From NCBI RefSeq assembly GCF_031656915.1, contig NZ_CP134227.1:2046001-2110000 (forward strand): a stretch of DNA of 64,000 nt, read 5' to 3'. This document shows positions 37,987-50,821 of the stretch, piece after piece. The notes under the pieces are model-generated. The model was given only the letters and a program-made list of their open reading frames with translations. It was not told the DNA's origin and made no database searches. The translations under genes were made by a program, and so were the position numbers. The stretch comes from Nocardioides marmorisolisilvae. Its GTDB lineage: Bacteria; Actinomycetota; Actinomycetes; Propionibacteriales; Nocardioidaceae. Numbering within the stretch: the first letter of the stretch is position 1; each line of letters begins with the position of its first letter.

Positions 37987-40089
37987 ATGCCGACCAGTCC
38001 CGCCGCTCCCACGCTCCTCGACCAGGCCGTCGTCACCCGGGTGATCGAGGCCCTGGCCGGGCCGGGCGCCCGGCTGCGCGAGGACCAACAGCGTGCCGTC
38101 GAGGCGCTGGTCGCGCCGGGCTCCCGGGTCCTCGTGGTGCAGCGCACCGGTTGGGGCAAGTCGGCGGTCTACTGGTGCGCCACCGCGCTGCACCGGGCGG
38201 TCGGCCGCGGGCCGGCCCTGGTGGTGAGCCCGCTGCTCTCCCTGATGCGCGACCAGGTCGCTGCCGCCGCCCGTGCCGGCCTGCGGGCCGCCACGATCAA
38301 CAGTGCGAACATCGGCGAGTGGTCCCAGATCGAGGGCCGGCTGGCCGCCGACGAGCTCGACGTCGTCCTGGTCTCGCCGGAGCGGTTGGCGAACCCCGGC
38401 TTCGGCGCCCGGGTGCTGGACGCGCTCGCCGGCCGGCTCGGGCTGCTGGTCGTCGACGAGGCGCATGCCGTCTCCGACTGGGGCCACGACTTCAGGCCCG
38501 ACTACCGCCGCGTCTCCGACGTGCTGCAACGGCTCAACCCCGAGACGCCGGTGCTGGCGACGACGGCGACCGCCAACGAGCGGGTCACCGCCGACGTCGC
38601 CGCCCAGCTCGGGGAGGCGACGCTGGTGCTGCGTGGCCCGTTGGCGCGGGCATCGCTGGAGCTGGCCGTGGTGGACCGACTCACCCCGATCCAGCGCTAC
38701 GCCTGGGTGGTCGACCATCTGCCGCGGCTGCCCGGCTCGGGCATCGTCTACGTGCTGACCGTGGCCGATGCCCAGCGGCTGGCGGAGGCGGTCCGGCTGG
38801 TGCACGGTGACGCCGTACCGGTCGCGGCCTACACCGGACAGCTCGACGCCGACACACGACACCGCCTCGAGGATGCGCTGCGCGCCAACGAGGTGAAGGC
38901 GCTGATCGCCACCTCCGCCCTCGGGATGGGATACGACAAGCCCGACCTCGGCTTCGTCGTCCACGTCGGGTCGCCGCCGTCGCCGGTCTCCTACTACCAG
39001 CAGGTCGGCCGCGCGGGCCGCGCGATCGAGCACGCCTCGGTGGTGCTGCTGCCCTCGGACGCCGACGAGGGGGTGTGGGACTACTTTGCGACCGCCACCA
39101 TCCCGGTCGAGGCCGAGGTCCGGTCCCTCCTCACCATCCTGGCGGCGGCGACCGAGCCGATGACGGTGCCCGCCCTGGAGGCCGAGACCGGGCTGCGTCG
39201 CACCAAGGTCGAGCTCTACCTCAAACAGCTCGCGGTCACCGGCGTGACCGAGCGCACCGCCGACGGTTGGTCGGCCACGGGGGCCACCTGGGAGCACGAC
39301 GCCGAGCACTACGACGGGGTGCTCGCGGTGCGTCGCCGCGAGGCCGACATCATGCGCGCGTACGTCCGCGGCGAGGGCTGCCTGATGCAGTTGCTCCAGG
39401 AGTCGCTGGACGACCAGACGGCTGCCCCGTGCGGACGCTGCTCGGTGTGCCGCAGTGGGCTGCCCGACCCCCTCGAACCGGAGCCCCGCGCGGAGACCGC
39501 CCGCACGGTCGCCACCGGCCTGCGCACCAGCGCGCATCTGCTGGAGCCACGCAAGATGTGGCCCGGAGGCGAGTTCGGCACCCGCGGGCGCATCCCAGCG
39601 AACCTGCTGGCCGAGTCCGGACGCGTGTTGGTCCATGCCGACGCGCCCGAGTGGGCCGACACCCTGGCCGCCGCCCGTCGGGGTGAGGAGGCGGCGATCG
39701 AGGAGATCACGTCCGCCTGCGTCGGCGTGCTCCGCCGGTGGCGCGGGGAGTGGTCGGCCCGGCCGGAGGTGACGGTCGCCCTCACCGCCGGCGGCGACGC
39801 GCTCGCCGACCGGGTGGCCGGTCACCTCGCCGAGGTCGGCCACCTCGACCGGGGCAGGCTCGCCATCGCCGGCGGCTCCCCGCCCGATCGCGACGTCCCC
39901 AGCGATCGCGAGGCGGCGTACTGGCGGACGGCGCTGTCCGTGGCCGATCCGGCCGACGTCGCCGACCGGGTGGTGCTGCTGGTGGTCGACCGGAGTTGGA
40001 GCCAGTGGCCGGTCACCGTCGCGGCGGCCAAGCTCCGCGAGGCCGGCGCCACCGCGGTGCTGCCGCTGCTGGTGCACCGGCAGGCGTGA
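37987..40089 (+). CDS. RecQ-like DEAD/DEAH superfamily 2 helicase
   Basis: 700 residues. Motif 0 LREDQQRAVEAL near 27, Walker A VVQRTGWGKSAVYW near 50, Walker B VVDEAHAVSDWGHDFRPDY near 157 (RecQ-type DEAH followed by the aromatic loop), motif III ATTATAN near 190, motifs V/VI ALIATSALGMGYDKPD near 302 and YYQQVGRAGRA near 337. A cysteine cluster CGRCSVCRSG near 480 matches the RecQ zinc-binding domain. A C-terminal ~200-residue region has a phosphoribosyltransferase-like look (VVLLVVDRSWSQWPVTVAA). No HRDC domain. Likely a DNA helicase in recombination or repair. Confidence 0.87.
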   Translation: MPTSPAAPTLLDQAVVTRVIEALAGPGARLREDQQRAVEALVAPGSRVLVVQRTGWGKSAVYWCATALHRAVGRGPALVVSPLLSLMRDQVAAAARAGLRAATINSANIGEWSQIEGRLAADELDVVLVSPERLANPGFGARVLDALAGRLGLLVVDEAHAVSDWGHDFRPDYRRVSDVLQRLNPETPVLATTATANERVTADVAAQLGEATLVLRGPLARASLELAVVDRLTPIQRYAWVVDHLPRLPGSGIVYVLTVADAQRLAEAVRLVHGDAVPVAAYTGQLDADTRHRLEDALRANEVKALIATSALGMGYDKPDLGFVVHVGSPPSPVSYYQQVGRAGRAIEHASVVLLPSDADEGVWDYFATATIPVEAEVRSLLTILAAATEPMTVPALEAETGLRRTKVELYLKQLAVTGVTERTADGWSATGATWEHDAEHYDGVLAVRRREADIMRAYVRGEGCLMQLLQESLDDQTAAPCGRCSVCRSGLPDPLEPEPRAETARTVATGLRTSAHLLEPRKMWPGGEFGTRGRIPANLLAESGRVLVHADAPEWADTLAAARRGEEAAIEEITSACVGVLRRWRGEWSARPEVTVALTAGGDALADRVAGHLAEVGHLDRGRLAIAGGSPPDRDVPSDREAAYWRTALSVADPADVADRVVLLVVDRSWSQWPVTVAAAKLREAGATAVLPLLVHRQA

Positions 40090-40112
40090 GGTCGCAGAGC
40101 CGCTGACTGCCT

Positions 40113-42163
<2,051 letters not shown>

Positions 42164-42244
42164 TCAGCCGCCGGGTCGAGGCCGCGGACGGGATCGTGCC
42201 CGCGTCGTCTCCGCACCGAGCGCCCTGCGTGCTTGACTGGAGCC

Positions 42245-42805
42245 ATGGATGCCGTGGACACGGCGTTCGCCGCCGTCCCGCGCTCGGGGTTCCTGCCGCC
42301 CGCAGACCGCGACCGAGCCGACTTCGACGGCCCGGTCCTGATCGGTCACGGGCAGACCAACTCCCAGCCACGCACGGTCGCGGCGATGCTCCGGCTGCTG
42401 GAGGTCGGGATCGGCATGCGGGTGCTCGACGTGGGTGCCGGCTCGGGCTGGACCACGGCGCTCCTCGCGGAGCTGACCGGTCCCGGCGGAAGGGTCGTCG
42501 GCGTGGAGCGAGTGCCCGCGCTGGCGCAGTGGGGTGCGTCGAACGTCCGCGCTGCCGGGTACCCCCACGCCACGGTGGTCGAGGCCGCTGAGGGTGTGCT
42601 CGGGCTGCCCGCGGAGGCGCCGTACGACCGGATCCTGGTCTCCGCCGATGCCCCCGCGGTTCCCGGCGTACTCCTCGACCAGCTGGCGGAACCCGGCCGG
42701 ATGGTGCTTCCGGTGCGCTCGACCATGACGCTGGTACGCCGCCACGACGGGCGCGACGAGCTCAGCCAGCACGGCGGCTATCGATTCGTGCCCCTGGTGG
42801 GCTGA
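42245..42805 (+). CDS. Protein-L-isoaspartate O-methyltransferase-like protein
   Basis: 186 residues of the PCMT family, which repairs isoaspartyl sites using SAM. Seen: GHGQTNSQPRTVAAML near 40-55 (compare GxGxTISxPxxxAxM), SAM motif I VLDVGAGSGWTTALL near 63, and GVERVPALAQW near 88. Shorter than typical PCMT (about 210) at the C-terminus. Start ATG 42245; an upstream in-frame TTG lies within a TTGACT box 6 nt before this ATG. It converges on groEL across a large inverted repeat. Confidence 0.85.
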   Translation: MDAVDTAFAAVPRSGFLPPADRDRADFDGPVLIGHGQTNSQPRTVAAMLRLLEVGIGMRVLDVGAGSGWTTALLAELTGPGGRVVGVERVPALAQWGASNVRAAGYPHATVVEAAEGVLGLPAEAPYDRILVSADAPAVPGVLLDQLAEPGRMVLPVRSTMTLVRRHDGRDELSQHGGYRFVPLVG

Positions 42806-42830
42806 CCCTGGAGCCCGAACCGCCGGGTCG

Positions 42831-42950
42831 CCGGACTTTTCCCAGGTTCAGAACCCATCGGTCACGGCTGGACACAGGAAGGTCCCTGTTCACACACCAA
42901 CTCTCATGTGTGAACAGGGACCTTGGGTTCCTAACCTGGGAAAAGTCCAG
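42831..42950. repeat. 120-nt nested inverted repeat between convergent genes
   Basis: Outer arms 42831-42856 and 42925-42950 pair over 26 bp with three mismatches; the uninterrupted core is GGACTTTTCCCAGGTT. Inner arms 42879-42896 (AAGGTCCCTGTTCACACA) and 42907-42924 are a perfect 18-bp pair with a 10-nt loop. On the right side the inner and outer arms abut; on the left a 22-nt unpaired segment (42857-42878) separates them. Possible bidirectional terminator, structured RNA or small mobile element relic. Confidence 0.9.
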
Positions 42951-42955
42951 GAGCG

Positions 42956-44667
<1,712 letters not shown>

Positions 44668-44677
44668 TCGGGGTGGA

Positions 44678-44971
44678 TCAGGAAACGACAGCGAGGACGT
44701 CGCGGGCCGAGAGGATCAGGAACTCGTCACCGGCGTACTTGACCTCGGTGCCGCCGTACTTGCTGTAGATGACCTTGTCGCCGACATTGACGTCGAGCGG
44801 GACACGGTTGCCGTTGTCGTCGATGCGGCCGGGGCCGATCGCCAGGACCTCGCCCTCCTGGGGCTTCTCCTTGGCCGTGTCCGGGATCACCAGGCCGGAC
44901 GCGGTGGTCTGCTCCGCGTCGAGCGGCTTGACCACGATCCGGTCCTCGAGGGGCTTGATGTTGACCGACAC
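44678..44971 (-). CDS. groS: Co-chaperonin GroES
   Basis: 97-residue chaperonin cap, full length. [18 protein letters not shown] at the N-terminus, the mobile loop [18 protein letters not shown] (about 23-40), VLAIGPGR near 47 and [15 protein letters not shown] near 68. GTG start with GGAGG 10 nt upstream. First gene of the groES-groEL operon under a CIRCE element. Confidence 0.97.
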   Translation of the reverse strand: MSVNIKPLEDRIVVKPLDAEQTTASGLVIPDTAKEKPQEGEVLAIGPGRIDDNGNRVPLDVNVGDKVIYSKYGGTEVKYAGDEFLILSARDVLAVVS

Positions 44972-45057
44972 GCTTGATCAACCTCCACTTTCCAGTGATG
45001 TCGTTGGGATTTGCGAAGTTCGCTGGCAAACTCACGGGGAGAGTGCCAATGAGAAAA

Positions 45058-45084
45058 CTAGCACTCAACGCAAACGAGTGCCAG
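45058..45084. promoter_or_regulatory. CIRCE operator (HrcA) upstream of groES
   Basis: CTAGCACTC, 9-nt spacer AACGCAAAC, GAGTGCCAG: a near match to the consensus TTAGCACTC-N9-GAGTGCTAA. It lies about 90 bp upstream of the groES start. An extra half-site GAGTGCCAA is present at 45041-45049. It indicates heat-shock control by the HrcA repressor. Confidence 0.9.
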
Positions 45085-45122
45085 AGCACCCCGGGTTCCG
45101 CCCCCACTGACAAGATGACCCG

Positions 45123-46292
45123 GTGGACGTCGCGACCTTCGAGTGGCTGCTCACCGACGAGGGACGGGCGCTGCTCGACGCAGCCGGGCGGGCCGAGGGC
45201 GACGCCCTGACGGTGGGGGCGACCCTGCGCCGAGAGCACGATGGCGACCGGGTCGCCGCCGCGCTCACCCAGGTGGAGCTGCGCCGCCGGGCCGCGTCGA
45301 AGTTCGGCCCACTCGCCGCTCAGATGTTCTTCACCACCGACGGGCTCGAGCAGGCCACCCGGCTGCGTGTCGCCGAGCACCGGGCAGCACGGCTGCAGGC
45401 CGCCTCGGTGGCGACCGCGGTCGACCTCGGCTGCGGGATCGGCGGCGATCTCGTCGCGCTGGCCCGAGCCGGGCTGACCGTCGCAGGCGTCGACCTGGAC
45501 CCGGTGAGAGTTGCCGTGGCCCGCGCGAACCTCGCCGCGCTGGGGCTCGGCGGCGCGGTCGAGGTCGCCGATGCCACCCTGGTCGACACAGCACCGTTCG
45601 AGGTCGCGTACGCCGATCCGGCGCGACGCTCGGCCCGCGGCCGGAGCTTCCGCGTCGACGAGTGGACCCCGCCGTGGTCGTTCGTCGAGCAGCTGTTCGC
45701 CCGGGACGCCTGCGTCAAGGTCGCTCCCGGCATCCCCCACGCGCTCGTCCCCGCCGGTGTCGAGGCCGAGTGGGTCAGCGACCACGGCGAGGTCAAGGAG
45801 GCCGCACTCTGGTCCGGCCGGTTGGCCACCGATGCCCGCCGGGCCACGGTGATCGGCGATGGTGGCCTGGTCACCGTGACCGACTCCGACCCCACCACCA
45901 ACGAGGTCCGGCCGGTGGGACGCTGCCTCTACGAGCCCGACGGGGCAGTCATCCGAGCGGGGCTCGTCGGTGCTGTCGCAGCCGGGGTGAACGGCGGCCT
46001 CATCGACCCGAAGATCGCCTACGTGACCGCGGACCACGCGTTCGTGACGCCACTGGCCCGCTCCTACGAAGTCCTTGAGGAGCTGCCCCACCGCGAGAAG
46101 CAACTGCGTACGGCGCTGCGGGAGCGCCACATCGGCAGGCTGACCATCAAGAAGCGTGGGGTCTCCGTCGTGCCCGACGAGCTGCGCCGACGGCTGGACC
46201 TGAGCGGCGACGAGGAGGCCACGATCGTGCTGACCCGCGCCGAGGGCCGAGGCGTCTGCTGGCTGGTGCGGCCCTTCGGCGCGGCGAGGTGA
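45123..46292 (+). CDS. Class I SAM methyltransferase with THUMP-like domain
   Basis: 389 residues. Helical N-terminus, then a Rossmann SAM domain with motif I AVDLGCGIGGDLVALA near 100, VAGVDLDPVRVAVARANL near 120 and EVAYADPARRSARGR near 160 (the DPPR/DPAR-type catalytic loop). The C-terminal ~90 residues (RHIGRLTIKKRGVSVVPDEL) match the THUMP-like domain found in this group. Probably an RNA methyltransferase; the target is unknown. GTG start, leaderless-looking with CAAGAT 6 nt upstream. Coupled by GTGA overlap to the MFS gene. Confidence 0.85.
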   Translation: MDVATFEWLLTDEGRALLDAAGRAEGDALTVGATLRREHDGDRVAAALTQVELRRRAASKFGPLAAQMFFTTDGLEQATRLRVAEHRAARLQAASVATAVDLGCGIGGDLVALARAGLTVAGVDLDPVRVAVARANLAALGLGGAVEVADATLVDTAPFEVAYADPARRSARGRSFRVDEWTPPWSFVEQLFARDACVKVAPGIPHALVPAGVEAEWVSDHGEVKEAALWSGRLATDARRATVIGDGGLVTVTDSDPTTNEVRPVGRCLYEPDGAVIRAGLVGAVAAGVNGGLIDPKIAYVTADHAFVTPLARSYEVLEELPHREKQLRTALRERHIGRLTIKKRGVSVVPDELRRRLDLSGDEEATIVLTRAEGRGVCWLVRPFGAAR

Positions 46293-47741
46293 GCGAGCCC
46301 GCCTCCGGCTCCGAGGTCGGCTTCGCACCGATGCCGGGGCGCTGGGTGGCGCTGTTGCTGTGCTGCTCGGCGCTGTTCATGACCCTCCTCGACGTCAGCG
46401 TCACCAACGTCGCGCTGCCGTCGATCGGACGAGCGACCGGCGCCGGACCGTCCCAGCTGCAGTGGGTGATCAGTGGCTACACCCTCGCCTTCGGCCTGGT
46501 GCCGGTGCTGGCCGGACGGCTCGGCGACGACCACGGCCGGCGCCGGATGTTCCGGGTGGGCGTCGCCGGGTTCCTGCTCACCAGCGCATGCGCCGGGCTG
46601 ACACCGACGAGCACCCTGCTGATCGTCGCGCGGGTACTGCAGGGGCTCTTCGGTGGGCTGATCAACCCGCAGGTGTCCGGCCTGGTCCAGCAGCTGTTCC
46701 GCGGCTCCGAGCGCGGTCGGGCCTTCGGCGTGCTCGGCACCACGGTGGGCGTCGGCACCGCGCTGGGGCCGATCGTCGGCGGCGGTCTGATCGAGCTCGG
46801 TGGCCCACATCTCGGCTGGCGCCTGGTGTTCTTCATCAACGTGCCGATCGGGCTGACGATCCTCGCGCTGAGCCGGCGGCTGCTCCCCGAGGACCCGGCG
46901 CGAGGCAAGCACCGGCTCGACGTGCTCGGCTCGCTGGTGCTCGGTACGGCCACGTTCTGCGTGCTCTTCGCCGCGGTCGAGTACGACTCCTTGCACGACG
47001 CCCGGCTCGCCTGGCTGGGCGTGCCCGCCGTCGTGCTGCTCGGTCTGTTCTGGCGCCGCGAGCGTCGGCTGACCCGCGACCGGGCCGATCCGCTGGTCGA
47101 CCTCCGGTTGTTCCGGCAGCCGTCGTACACCGCGGGCGTGGTGCTGGCGCTGGCCTACTTCCCCGCCATGGCAGGGCTGCCCCTGGTGATGGCGCTGTAC
47201 TACCAGTACGGGCTCGGGTTCAGCGCGATCCACTCCGCGCTCGGGGTGACCGCCTACGCCCTCGGCAACGCCGTCGCGGCGCCGCTCGCCGGTCGGGTGG
47301 TCACCCGGGTCGGTCGACCGCTCGTGGTCGGCGCTGCGCTGACCTTCGGTCTCGGGGCGGTGGCTCTCGCGCTGGTCGCCCGCAGTGGCCCGCAGTGGCC
47401 CGGACAGCCTCGCCGCCTGGGAGATGGCCGGTCCGCTGTTCGTGATGGGCTGCGGCAGCGGCGCCCTGATCACCCCCAACCAGACGCTGACGCTGATGCA
47501 CGTGGACCCCGTCGTCGGGAGTACGGCGGGCGGCGTGCTGCAGACCTCCCAGCGGATCGGCCTGGCGATCGGCCAGGGCGTCATCGGCGCCGTCTTCTTC
47601 GCATCGGTCGCCGGCACCGGCCCGCAGGCCTACGGCCACGCGGTGGCGATGGCCGTGCTGGCGGCCCTCGGCTTCGTGGTCGCTGCGGTGGCCGTGGGGA
47701 CGGCCGACCTCGTCCAGGCCCGGCGCCGCGAGGCGCGGTGA
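46289..47741 (+). pseudogene. MFS drug-efflux transporter (DHA2/EmrB type), frameshifted
   Basis: The first ~370 codons encode a 14-TM-type MFS transporter: LFMTLLDVSVTNVALPSIG near 30 (DHA2 motif D1), GRLGDDHGRRRMFRVG near 72 (motif A) and VGVGTALGPIVGGGLIELGG near 150 (motif C). At 47381-47400 the unit CGCAGTGGCC is duplicated in tandem; this 10-bp gain shifts the frame. The original frame resumes as DSLAAWEMAGPLFVMG and runs to the stop at 47741. Removing one unit gives an uninterrupted ~480-residue protein. As read, the shifted frame runs to 47899 with no homologous sequence. Either a recent or reversible inactivation, or a sequencing error. Confidence 0.9.
47381..47400. repeat. 10-bp tandem duplication causing a frameshift
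   Basis: Two perfect copies of CGCAGTGGCC in tandem (periodicity holds from 47378 to 47402). Deleting one copy restores the MFS reading frame across the junction LVARSGPDSLAAW. Confidence 0.95.
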
Positions 47742-47748
47742 AGCGGCA

Positions 47749-48099
47749 TCACCGCGGCCGCCCGGTGAGCGACCGGCCCACCAGGGCAACCAGGGCCAGC
47801 CCCACCCCGACGCCGACCACGTCGGCGACCACGTCGTGCCAGTCACCGTCGCGGTGGATCGGCAGCACCGCCTGCAGCACCTCACTGACCACCGCGTAGC
47901 CGACCAGGCCGGCGCCGAGGCGGCCGGCGCCGAGGCCGGCCAGCCGGCCGGTCAGCGCGAGCACCACGAAGATCGCGGCGTGCTCGGCCTTGTCGGAGAT
48001 GTCCGGCCCCGCGGGCAGGTCCGGGCCCGGGGTGAAGAACGCGAGCAGGGACAACAAGAGCACGCCCCCGAACGGATAGACCTCCCAGCGCTGGCCCAC
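47749..48099 (-). CDS. VanZ-like family membrane protein
   Basis: 116 residues, about four hydrophobic segments. Family landmarks are SDKAEHAAIFVVLALTGRL (about 34-52; compare DKxxHxxxF) and EVLQAVLPIHRDGDWHDVVADVVG (shown in part: LPIHRDGDWHDVVADVVG) near 75-93. VanZ relatives are associated with teicoplanin tolerance in enterococci; the role in actinobacteria is unknown. GTG start, no clear ribosome site. Its stop is 8 bp from the end of the convergent MFS frame. Confidence 0.85.
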   Translation of the reverse strand: MGQRWEVYPFGGVLLLSLLAFFTPGPDLPAGPDISDKAEHAAIFVVLALTGRLAGLGAGRLGAGLVGYAVVSEVLQAVLPIHRDGDWHDVVADVVGVGVGLALVALVGRSLTGRPR

Positions 48100-48114
48100 G
48101 GTGCAGGTCGGACC

Positions 48115-48990
48115 TCAGCCGGCCACGGGAAGGTGCATCGTCGGTCGCCCGGCGGCCACCCGGCGCCGCTCGGTGGCGATGACGAGGTCGTGCAGCCCAC
48201 GGTTGTCGCCCAGACGCAGGCGGTCGGGCACGACCGCCTGCGACCGCCGTACGCCGGCGGCAGCGGCCCGGAACGCGCGCTCGTGAGCCGGGGTCCAACG
48301 AAGGCCATAGAGGCGCCGCACCGAGGCCGGCAGCATCCCCTGGACTACAAGGTTGGTCGCCCGGATCCCGACCCGCAGGGTGATCGGCACCGGCATGTCG
48401 CGGGCGATCGCCCGACCGACCACCCGTGCCTCGTCAGTCAGGTGCATCCGGTCGCTGCGGAACCAGGCGGCCATCCACTCCTCGAAGTCCAGGCCGGTGG
48501 CCGGCGCCGCCGAGCGTGGCATCCCGAACAGCTGCCCGAACCGCACCCAGTCTGCCCATAGGTCCTCGCGTTCACCCCGGCTCAGCGGCCGCACCAACGT
48601 CTCGAACGCCACCCGGGACGAGTCCGCAAGCATCGCCATCGTCCAGAACATCAGCGTCGGGTCATAGGCGTCGTACGGCGTGCCGGCCGCGAAGCTGCCC
48701 TCGTCGCGCTCCAGCCGCCCCCGCACCTTCCGGTGCATCGCCGCCACCTGGGCAAGCACCCGGTCAGCCTCAGCCGTGCTGCCGAAGAAGACCGTCTCGA
48801 ACACCTTCGCCGTGCTCGCCAGCCGGCCGAACGGCCGCTCCTTGGCATGGGTGGAGTCGGAGGTGCCGACGTAGGGCACCGGATGGGTAGCACCGATGAT
48901 CAGGGCCCGCTGGCCGTAGGTGTGCCCCACGGCGCGGTGGGACTGCACGAACCGGAGCATCGACCCCTCGGGGAAGTATCCGTCCGCCAT
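48115..48990 (-). CDS. MpaB/DUF2236-family oxygenase-like protein
   Basis: 291 residues, no signal peptide. DUF2236 features are seen: ATHPVPYVGTSDSTHAKERP near 40-60 (conserved HP and H), HRKVRGRLERDEG near 93, and YDAYDPTLMFWTMAMLADSS near 115. Members are putative haem or copper-free oxygenases related to the latex-clearing protein Lcp and MpaB; the substrate is unknown. ATG 48990 is supported by TAGGCT 7 nt upstream. Confidence 0.83.
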   Translation of the reverse strand: MADGYFPEGSMLRFVQSHRAVGHTYGQRALIIGATHPVPYVGTSDSTHAKERPFGRLASTAKVFETVFFGSTAEADRVLAQVAAMHRKVRGRLERDEGSFAAGTPYDAYDPTLMFWTMAMLADSSRVAFETLVRPLSRGEREDLWADWVRFGQLFGMPRSAAPATGLDFEEWMAAWFRSDRMHLTDEARVVGRAIARDMPVPITLRVGIRATNLVVQGMLPASVRRLYGLRWTPAHERAFRAAAAGVRRSQAVVPDRLRLGDNRGLHDLVIATERRRVAAGRPTMHLPVAG

Positions 48991-48997
48991 GGACGCG

Positions 48998-49003
48998 AGC
49001 CTA
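48998..49003 (-). promoter_or_regulatory. Leaderless -10 box (TAGGCT) for the MpaB-like gene
   Basis: Minus-strand TAGGCT, 7 nt, then ATG at 48990. Confidence 0.6.
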
Positions 49004-49040
49004 GCCGACCGTGACAGTTCTGCTGTCAGGCTTGCCCGGA

Positions 49041-50156
49041 TCAGTCGAAGAGCACGACGGAGCGCAGCACGCTCGGCCCGTCGTCGGAGGAGTGCTGCAT
49101 CGTGGCGAAGGCGGCCTCGACGTCGCCCAGCCCGATCTCCTCGGAGACGAACGCGTCGAGGTCCAGCCGGCCCTGCCGGTAGAGGTCGATGAGCATCGGG
49201 AAGTCCCTGCTGGGCAGGCAGTCGCCGTACCAGCTGGACTTGAGCGCGCCACCCCGCCCGAAGACGTCGATCAGCGGGATGTCCGGCAGCTTCATGTCCG
49301 GCGTGGGTACGCCGACCAGCACGACCGTCCCCGCGAGGTCCCGGGCATAGAAGGCCTGCTTCCACGTCTCCGGGCGCCCGACCGCGTCGATGACGACGTC
49401 ACACCCGTTGCCCCCGGTCAGCGCCCGGATCTCCTCGACCGGGTCGCTCCGGGTGGAGTTGACGGCGTGGGTGGCGCCCATCCGGCGGGCGATCTCCAGC
49501 TTGCGGTCATCGACGTCGACCGCGATCACCGGCGAGCCACCGGCCAGCACCGAGCCGGCGATGGCGGCGACGCCGACCCCTCCGCAGCCGATCACCGCGA
49601 CCGACGTGCCTCGGCTGACCCGGCCCGTGTTGATCGCCGCCCCGAGGCCGGCCATCACCCCGCACCCGAGCAGGCCCGCAGCAGCGGGTCGGGCGGACGG
49701 GTCGACCTTCGTGCACTGGCCGGCGGCGACCAGGGTCTTCTCGATGAAGGCGCCGATGCCGAGCGCGGGCGTCAGCGGGGTGCCCGCCTCCGGGCCCTCG
49801 GCGAGCGTCATCTGCTGGGTGGCGTTGTGGGTGGCGAAGCAGTACCACGGCTCGCCGCGCTCGCAGGCGCGGCAGCTGCCGCACACCGCACGCCAGTTGA
49901 GGATCACGAAGTCGCCGGGCGCGACCGTGGTGACGTCCGGGCCCACCTGCTCGACGACGCCGGCCGCCTCGTGCCCGAGCAGGAACGGGAAGTCGTCGTT
50001 GATGCCGCCCTCGCGGTAGTGCAGGTCGGTGTGACAGACCCCGCACGCCTGCACGCGTACGACGGCCTCGCCGGGGCCGGGATCAGGAACGTTCACGAGC
50101 TCGATGCTGACCGGGGCGCCCTTCGCACGGGCCACCACTCCTCTGACCTGCTGCAT
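49041..50156 (-). CDS. S-(hydroxymethyl)mycothiol dehydrogenase-type zinc alcohol dehydrogenase
   Basis: 371-residue class III-like zinc MDR. Catalytic zinc ligands in [14 protein letters not shown] near 38 and GHEAAGVV near 63, structural zinc cysteines [15 protein letters not shown] near 93-107, NAD Rossmann motif [20 protein letters not shown] (20 residues, near 190). The sequence matches the mycothiol-dependent formaldehyde dehydrogenase (MscR/AdhE2) group, which detoxifies formaldehyde and nitrosomycothiol. ATG 50156 is chosen because GAGGCTCGGGGC precedes it; an in-frame upstream ATG is possible. Confidence 0.87.
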   Translation of the reverse strand: MQQVRGVVARAKGAPVSIELVNVPDPGPGEAVVRVQACGVCHTDLHYREGGINDDFPFLLGHEAAGVVEQVGPDVTTVAPGDFVILNWRAVCGSCRACERGEPWYCFATHNATQQMTLAEGPEAGTPLTPALGIGAFIEKTLVAAGQCTKVDPSARPAAAGLLGCGVMAGLGAAINTGRVSRGTSVAVIGCGGVGVAAIAGSVLAGGSPVIAVDVDDRKLEIARRMGATHAVNSTRSDPVEEIRALTGGNGCDVVIDAVGRPETWKQAFYARDLAGTVVLVGVPTPDMKLPDIPLIDVFGRGGALKSSWYGDCLPSRDFPMLIDLYRQGRLDLDAFVSEEIGLGDVEAAFATMQHSSDDGPSVLRSVVLFD

Positions 50157-50251
50157 GCCCCGAGCCTCGCCGGTGAAGCGGCTCTTGTCGAGATGCAACC
50201 TCGGCGCGCCGTGATGCGTGTGTAGGGCAGCAGACCAGACGGGGTGAGGTG

Positions 50252-50821
50252 ATGATGGGACAGACCACGACGGCGACCAGGAGCGGGGTGTCGATGCGCA
50301 GCGCGCGCGCGGCTCGGGAGGCTGACTTCGAGGCCTGGATGACAGCTCGCCAGCCGGCGCTGCTGCGCACGGCGTACCTGCTCTCCGGGGACACCCACAC
50401 CGCCGAGGACCTCGTCCAGACGACCCTGGCCAAGCTCTACCTCGCGTGGGACCGGATCAGCGACCACGAGCACGTCGACGCCTACGCGCGGCGCGCGCTG
50501 GTCAACGAGCACCGTTCCGGCTGGCGGCGTCCGTTCCGCCGGCGCGAGGTCCTCAGCGAGCAGTTGCCCGAGCGCGGGCACCACGACAGCCCGGACGACG
50601 GGACCCACACCGCGCTGTGGTCGTTCGTGGGCACCCTGCCACCCAAGCAGCGCGCAGTGATCGTGCTGCGCTACTACGAGGAGCTCAGCGAAGCGGAGAC
50701 GGCCGAGGCACTCGGGATCTCGGTCGGCACCGTCAAGTCACAGGCCAGCCGTGCGTTGGCCGCGCTCCGAGACCGACTTCCCGACCATCCCGAGCTCGAC
50801 CGCCGGGAGGAGGACCGATGA
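50252..50821 (+). CDS. RNA polymerase sigma factor, SigE-family ECF (sigma-70)
   Basis: About 189 residues. Sigma region 2 at 30-95 ([22 protein letters not shown], shown in part: [16 protein letters not shown]) and region 4 at 125-180 ([27 protein letters not shown], shown in part: [16 protein letters not shown], then [16 protein letters not shown]). This is the actinobacterial SigE-family group often followed by a membrane anti-sigma-like partner, as here. Start is uncertain: GTG 50249, ATG 50252, ATG 50255 and ATG 50294 are all possible; GGGGTGAGG upstream favours the first ATGs. The stop overlaps the next start. Confidence 0.9.
   Translation: MMGQTTTATRSGVSMRSARAAREADFEAWMTARQPALLRTAYLLSGDTHTAEDLVQTTLAKLYLAWDRISDHEHVDAYARRALVNEHRSGWRRPFRRREVLSEQLPERGHHDSPDDGTHTALWSFVGTLPPKQRAVIVLRYYEELSEAETAEALGISVGTVKSQASRALAALRDRLPDHPELDRREEDR

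Noticed and set aside
47385-47741. A separate 118-residue membrane protein gene
   Set aside because: Its sequence is the direct continuation of the MFS transporter after a 10-bp duplication, so it is a fragment of that gene and not an independent one.
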